Shown here: positions 4,919-7,119 of the stretch, one piece after another
Numbering within the stretch: the stretch's first letter is position 1
Layout: every line of letters starts with the position of its first letter
Assembly (NCBI GenBank): GCA_007119405.1
Contig: SKPT01000474.1
Coordinates: 1-7,119 of the forward strand
Reading direction: 5' to 3'
Source of the DNA: Phycisphaeraceae bacterium
GTDB taxonomy: Bacteria; Planctomycetota; Phycisphaerae; Phycisphaerales; Phycisphaeraceae
DNA: 7,119 bases
Notes under the pieces: generated by a model
What the model was told of the DNA's origin: nothing
The model's input: the letters and a program-made list of their open reading frames with translations, nothing else
Databases searched by the model: none
Made by a program: the position numbers and the translations under genes

Positions 4919-6253
4919 ATGAACGACGAGCAGGCCCGTCGCGTCAGCGTCGAGCGGATTGATTTCGCCAGCGTGCTGCCTGTGCTGCACCTGTTCCGCA
5001 GCTTCCGCATGGCGATCCAGCCGGCCAAGCTGGCGCTGGCCCTGCTGCTGGTGCTGGGCTTGTACGGCAGCGCCTGGCTGGTGGACACGGTCGTGGGCCG
5101 GCCGGTCGAGCCCGGGGCGTTCGCTGTTCACCAGCAGGTGCCGACCGATCCGGCGTTCTATCGTCAGTGGATCGAGTCGGACCCGCAGCGTTCGCTCGGG
5201 GTTTTCGAGGCGACGGCGGGCGTGGCGGGGCAGGCGATGCGGCAGCTCGTGGGCTCGGCCGTGTCGCTGGAGCTGGGCCTGGGCCGGGCCATCGAGACGC
5301 GCAGCTTCGCCGGCGGCGGGGTCGTCGGGGCGCTGGGCACGCTGCTGGTGACGCTGCCGGGGTGGCTGATCATGCATCATCCGTTCGCGTTGGTGGCGTT
5401 CGGTGTGCTGGCGTTGCTGCTGGGGGCGTTGCTGGGCGGAGCGATTGCCCGCCTCGCGGCGGTGGGCGCCGCCGCGGCCGACGCTCACGCCGCCGGCGAG
5501 CCGGGGGGCCTGGTCGCGGCGATGCGTTTCACGCTGCGGCGTTATGCCTGGTTCTTTCTCGCGCCGCTGCTGCCGCTGCTGATCGTGGCCCTGATCGCGG
5601 TGCTGCTGGCCGTGGGCGGGCTGGTGCTGTTCAACCTGCCGGGGCTGGACATTGTCGGGGGGGTGATCTTCGGGCTGCTGCTGGCGGGCGGGCTGGTGGC
5701 GGCGGTGGTTCTGCTGGGCCTGGCCGCGGCCGGGCACCTGCTCTGGCCGGGGCTGGCGGTCGAGGGCACCGACGCCTTCGACGTGATCAGCCGGGCGTAC
5801 AACTACGTGTTTGGCCGGCCGTGGCGCGCCGCGGGCTATGCGCTGGTGAGCGTGATCTACGGCTCGGTGGCGTGGGCGTTCGTGGCGCTGGTGATCACGC
5901 TGGGGCTGGTGCTGACGGGTCTGTTCACGGGGGCGTGGGTGATGCGCGACGCGGCGGAGGGGCTGTCGCGCTTCGAGGCGATGTTCAGCCCGGCGGGGCT
6001 GATGAGCCCGGCGGCGCCGGCGCGGTTCGACGCCCTGGGGCCGGTCGGCAGCATCGCCGCGGCGCTGGTGCAGGGGTGGACCTTTCTGGTCGCCGCGCTG
6101 GCCCCGGCGTTCGCGGTGAGCTTCTACTTCTGCGCCGCGACGTGGGCCTACCTGCTGCTGCGTCAGGCCAGCGACGGCACGAGCTTCCAGGACATCGACG
6201 GCGACACGGCCCCGCGGGTCGACGAGGACGAGGCCGAGCCGGCGCAACGCTGA
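4919..6253 (+). CDS. Polytopic membrane protein of unknown function
   Basis: 444 residues, starting MNDEQARRVSVERIDF. Hydrophobic segments are visible at about 37-55, 155-178, 212-237, 245-275, 305-337 and 385-413, so about six or more membrane passes. A 90-residue polar stretch follows the first segment (about 56-150), and the tail is short and acidic (DEDEAEP, 435-441). A conserved-looking amphipathic stretch between membrane segments reads EGTDAFDVISRAYNYVFGRPWR (282-303, given here as a position guide: Asp285, Phe287, Ser291, Tyr294, Arg300-Pro301-Trp302). I recall similar segments in uncharacterised planctomycete proteins. The first membrane segment follows a LFRSFRMAIQPAKLALAL-type amphipathic entry. 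No enzymatic motif or transporter signature is recognisable. It follows the CPBP gene by 190 nt but has its own promoter box. Function unknown; a role in membrane organisation or transport is possible but unsupported. Confidence 0.8.
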   Translation: MNDEQARRVSVERIDFASVLPVLHLFRSFRMAIQPAKLALALLLVLGLYGSAWLVDTVVGRPVEPGAFAVHQQVPTDPAFYRQWIESDPQRSLGVFEATAGVAGQAMRQLVGSAVSLELGLGRAIETRSFAGGGVVGALGTLLVTLPGWLIMHHPFALVAFGVLALLLGALLGGAIARLAAVGAAAADAHAAGEPGGLVAAMRFTLRRYAWFFLAPLLPLLIVALIAVLLAVGGLVLFNLPGLDIVGGVIFGLLLAGGLVAAVVLLGLAAAGHLLWPGLAVEGTDAFDVISRAYNYVFGRPWRAAGYALVSVIYGSVAWAFVALVITLGLVLTGLFTGAWVMRDAAEGLSRFEAMFSPAGLMSPAAPARFDALGPVGSIAAALVQGWTFLVAALAPAFAVSFYFCAATWAYLLLRQASDGTSFQDIDGDTAPRVDEDEAEPAQR

Positions 6254-6340
6254 CGCCCTGCCCGCCCACCCGCCGGGCGGCGCCTTTGACTAGGCTGTGT
6301 CCGACAGGCGGGTCCCACCGGTGGCTGGCCCGCCACCATC

Positions 6341-6450
6341 GGGTGCCACTGGCGGCTTGTCCGCCAGTGCCTTGGCGCAACCAAGCCCCACGAGCGTCCA
6401 GGTCACGTTGATGGCCGAAGATCGCCAGCCTCACGACCCATGCGGCACCC
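6341..6450. repeat. Second, shorter copy of the GGGTGCC compound palindrome
   Basis: It begins GGGTGCCACTG (6341-6351), the same 11 bp as the element at 214. Its hairpin pairs CACTGGCGG (6347-6355) with CCGCCAGTG (6361-6369) over a CTTGT loop. CAGTGCC then TTGGCG (6365-6377) follow in the same order as in copy one. CGCCAGCC (6423-6430) and a terminal GGCACCC (6444-6450) also recur, but the second hairpin is missing. The left half is secure; the right boundary is inferred. It lies in the 227-nt gap 6254-6480, where I see no other feature beyond a 10-bp palindrome CCACCGGTGG (6315-6324). Confidence 0.65.
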
Positions 6451-6480
6451 GTGTGAGAGCGTTTTGGGAACGAGCCGGGC

Positions 6481-7119
6481 ATGAGTTCGATGCGCAGCGT
6501 GTGGTTGATTGTCATCCTGCCCCTGGGGCTGATTGGGTGCCAGGGCGAGGTGGAGGACGTTGGCGGTGACGCCCTGCGCATCGCCTCGCTCGCGCCCGCG
6601 CTGACGCAGATGCTCGTGGAGCTGGACACGGCCGGGCACATCGTGGCGGTGGGCGAGCATGACGATGCGTTGCCCGCCGAGCTGGCCGACGAGGTGGCGG
6701 TGGTGGGCCGGTTCGCCGACATCCAGACCGAGGCCCTGCTTGCCGCCCGGCCGACGCATGTGCTCCTGCAGACCGACCCGACGCATCTGCAGCGCCTCGG
6801 CGGGTCCGCCGGCTTCGAGGTGCTGGCCTGGCCCTACCCCAGGTCGATCGACGACGTGCTCGAGACGCTCGCCCCGCGCGACGGCGAGCGGGTGGGCGTC
6901 GGCGGGTTCGTCGGCCGGGCGGATGAGGCGCGGGCGCTGCGGGCGAGCATCGAGCGCCGGCTGGATGAGCTGGCGTCGCTGGCGTCGGCGGTGGAGGAGC
7001 GCCCGCGCGTGCTGATGCTGATCGGCACGCGGCCGGTGACCGCCTCGGGGCCGGGCACGGTGCTCGACGAGATGCTCGAGCTGGCCGGGGCGCGCAACGC
7101 CGCCCCCGCCGGGCAGGCC
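6481..7119 (+). CDS. Periplasmic binding lipoprotein, BtuF/FhuD-like (3' end outside window)
   Basis: The frame runs 213 codons to the window end without a stop. It opens with a lipoprotein signal peptide: MSSMRS, a hydrophobic core VWLIVILPLGL, then the lipobox LIGC with Cys20 as the expected lipidation site. The mature part matches the helical-backbone (TroA-like, PF01497) binding-protein fold. RIASLAPALTQMLVEL (33-48) corresponds to the RIVSLAPSxTE segment. VVGRFADIQTEALLAARPTHVLL (74-96) corresponds to the VGxFxxPNxExIlalkPDlV segment. TASGPGTVLDEMLELAGARN (187-206) corresponds to the second-lobe glycine-rich region. Such proteins capture cobalamin, haem or ferric siderophores outside the cytoplasmic membrane for an ABC importer. 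The ligand cannot be told, and the permease and ATPase would lie to the right if present. No cobalamin riboswitch is visible upstream. An ATG at 6490 is an alternative start; neither has a clear Shine-Dalgarno site. Confidence 0.85.
   Translation, partial: MSSMRSVWLIVILPLGLIGCQGEVEDVGGDALRIASLAPALTQMLVELDTAGHIVAVGEHDDALPAELADEVAVVGRFADIQTEALLAARPTHVLLQTDPTHLQRLGGSAGFEVLAWPYPRSIDDVLETLAPRDGERVGVGGFVGRADEARALRASIERRLDELASLASAVEERPRVLMLIGTRPVTASGPGTVLDEMLELAGARNAAPAGQA

Noticed and set aside
4721..6247. 508-codon open frame on the minus strand
   Set aside because: It is antisense to the membrane protein at 4919-6253 and rich in Arg, Gln and His, the typical complement of a Leu/Ala/Val-rich membrane protein. 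No start signal or domain.
6254..6290. Intrinsic terminator after the membrane protein (CCGCCGGGCGG region)
   Set aside because: The stem is only about 4 bp with a tiny loop and the T-run is three bases, too weak to call in DNA of this composition.
5167..6411. 414-codon plus-strand frame overlapping the membrane protein
   Set aside because: Its Gly/Ala/Arg-rich composition is a +1 frame shadow; it has no membrane segments or motif and runs into the palindrome at 6341.
6254..6480. Cobalamin riboswitch before the BtuF-like gene
   Set aside because: The GCCACTG string resembles part of a B12 box, but it belongs to the repeat also found at 214. The other conserved riboswitch blocks are not visible on the plus strand.

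Overview
The window is a GC-rich (roughly 70% G+C) bacterial chromosomal segment. The organism is probably a planctomycete, most likely of the Phycisphaerae type. This rests on base composition, the mix of genes (an archaeal-flavoured phosphohexomutase, a stand-alone GGQ release-factor-like protein, a CAAX-protease-related membrane protein, an uncharacterised polytopic membrane protein) and intergenic palindromes of a GGGTGCCACTG type that I associate with planctomycete genomes. The assignment is inference from memory, not a search result.

Layout: the tail of an unidentified gene ends at 167 inside a strong hairpin. A 313-nt gap follows, holding a 112-bp compound palindrome. Next come a phosphoglucosamine mutase-like gene (481-1869, +) and a beta-phosphoglucomutase-like HAD hydrolase (2145-2828, +), separated by a large inverted repeat and a heptamer array. 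The HAD gene converges on a release-factor-like gene (3218-3736, -), and the 389-nt convergent gap holds two different MITE-like inverted repeats. From 3737 the genes read rightward again: a CPBP/CAAX-protease-related membrane protein (3835-4728, TTG start), a six-or-so-pass membrane protein of unknown function (4919-6253) with its own TATAAT box and Shine-Dalgarno site, a second shorter copy of the GGGTGCC palindrome, and the start of a lipoprotein periplasmic binding protein of the BtuF/FhuD type (6481 to the window end).

The genes do not form one obvious pathway or operon. The mutase and the HAD protein both belong to sugar-phosphate families but are separated by repeats. The others look independently transcribed.

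The most distinctive content is intergenic. Each large gap carries a different repeat family (compound GGGTGCC palindromes, a C/G-rich inverted repeat, a CACAGAGG inverted repeat, a TGTAGGGTGGG inverted repeat, and two heptamer tandem arrays). Two genes have a TANNNT box exactly 6 nt before the ATG with no Shine-Dalgarno site, which would fit leaderless transcription. I found no complete mobile element, CRISPR array, tRNA, rRNA or defence system, and no clear evidence of a wholly new system.
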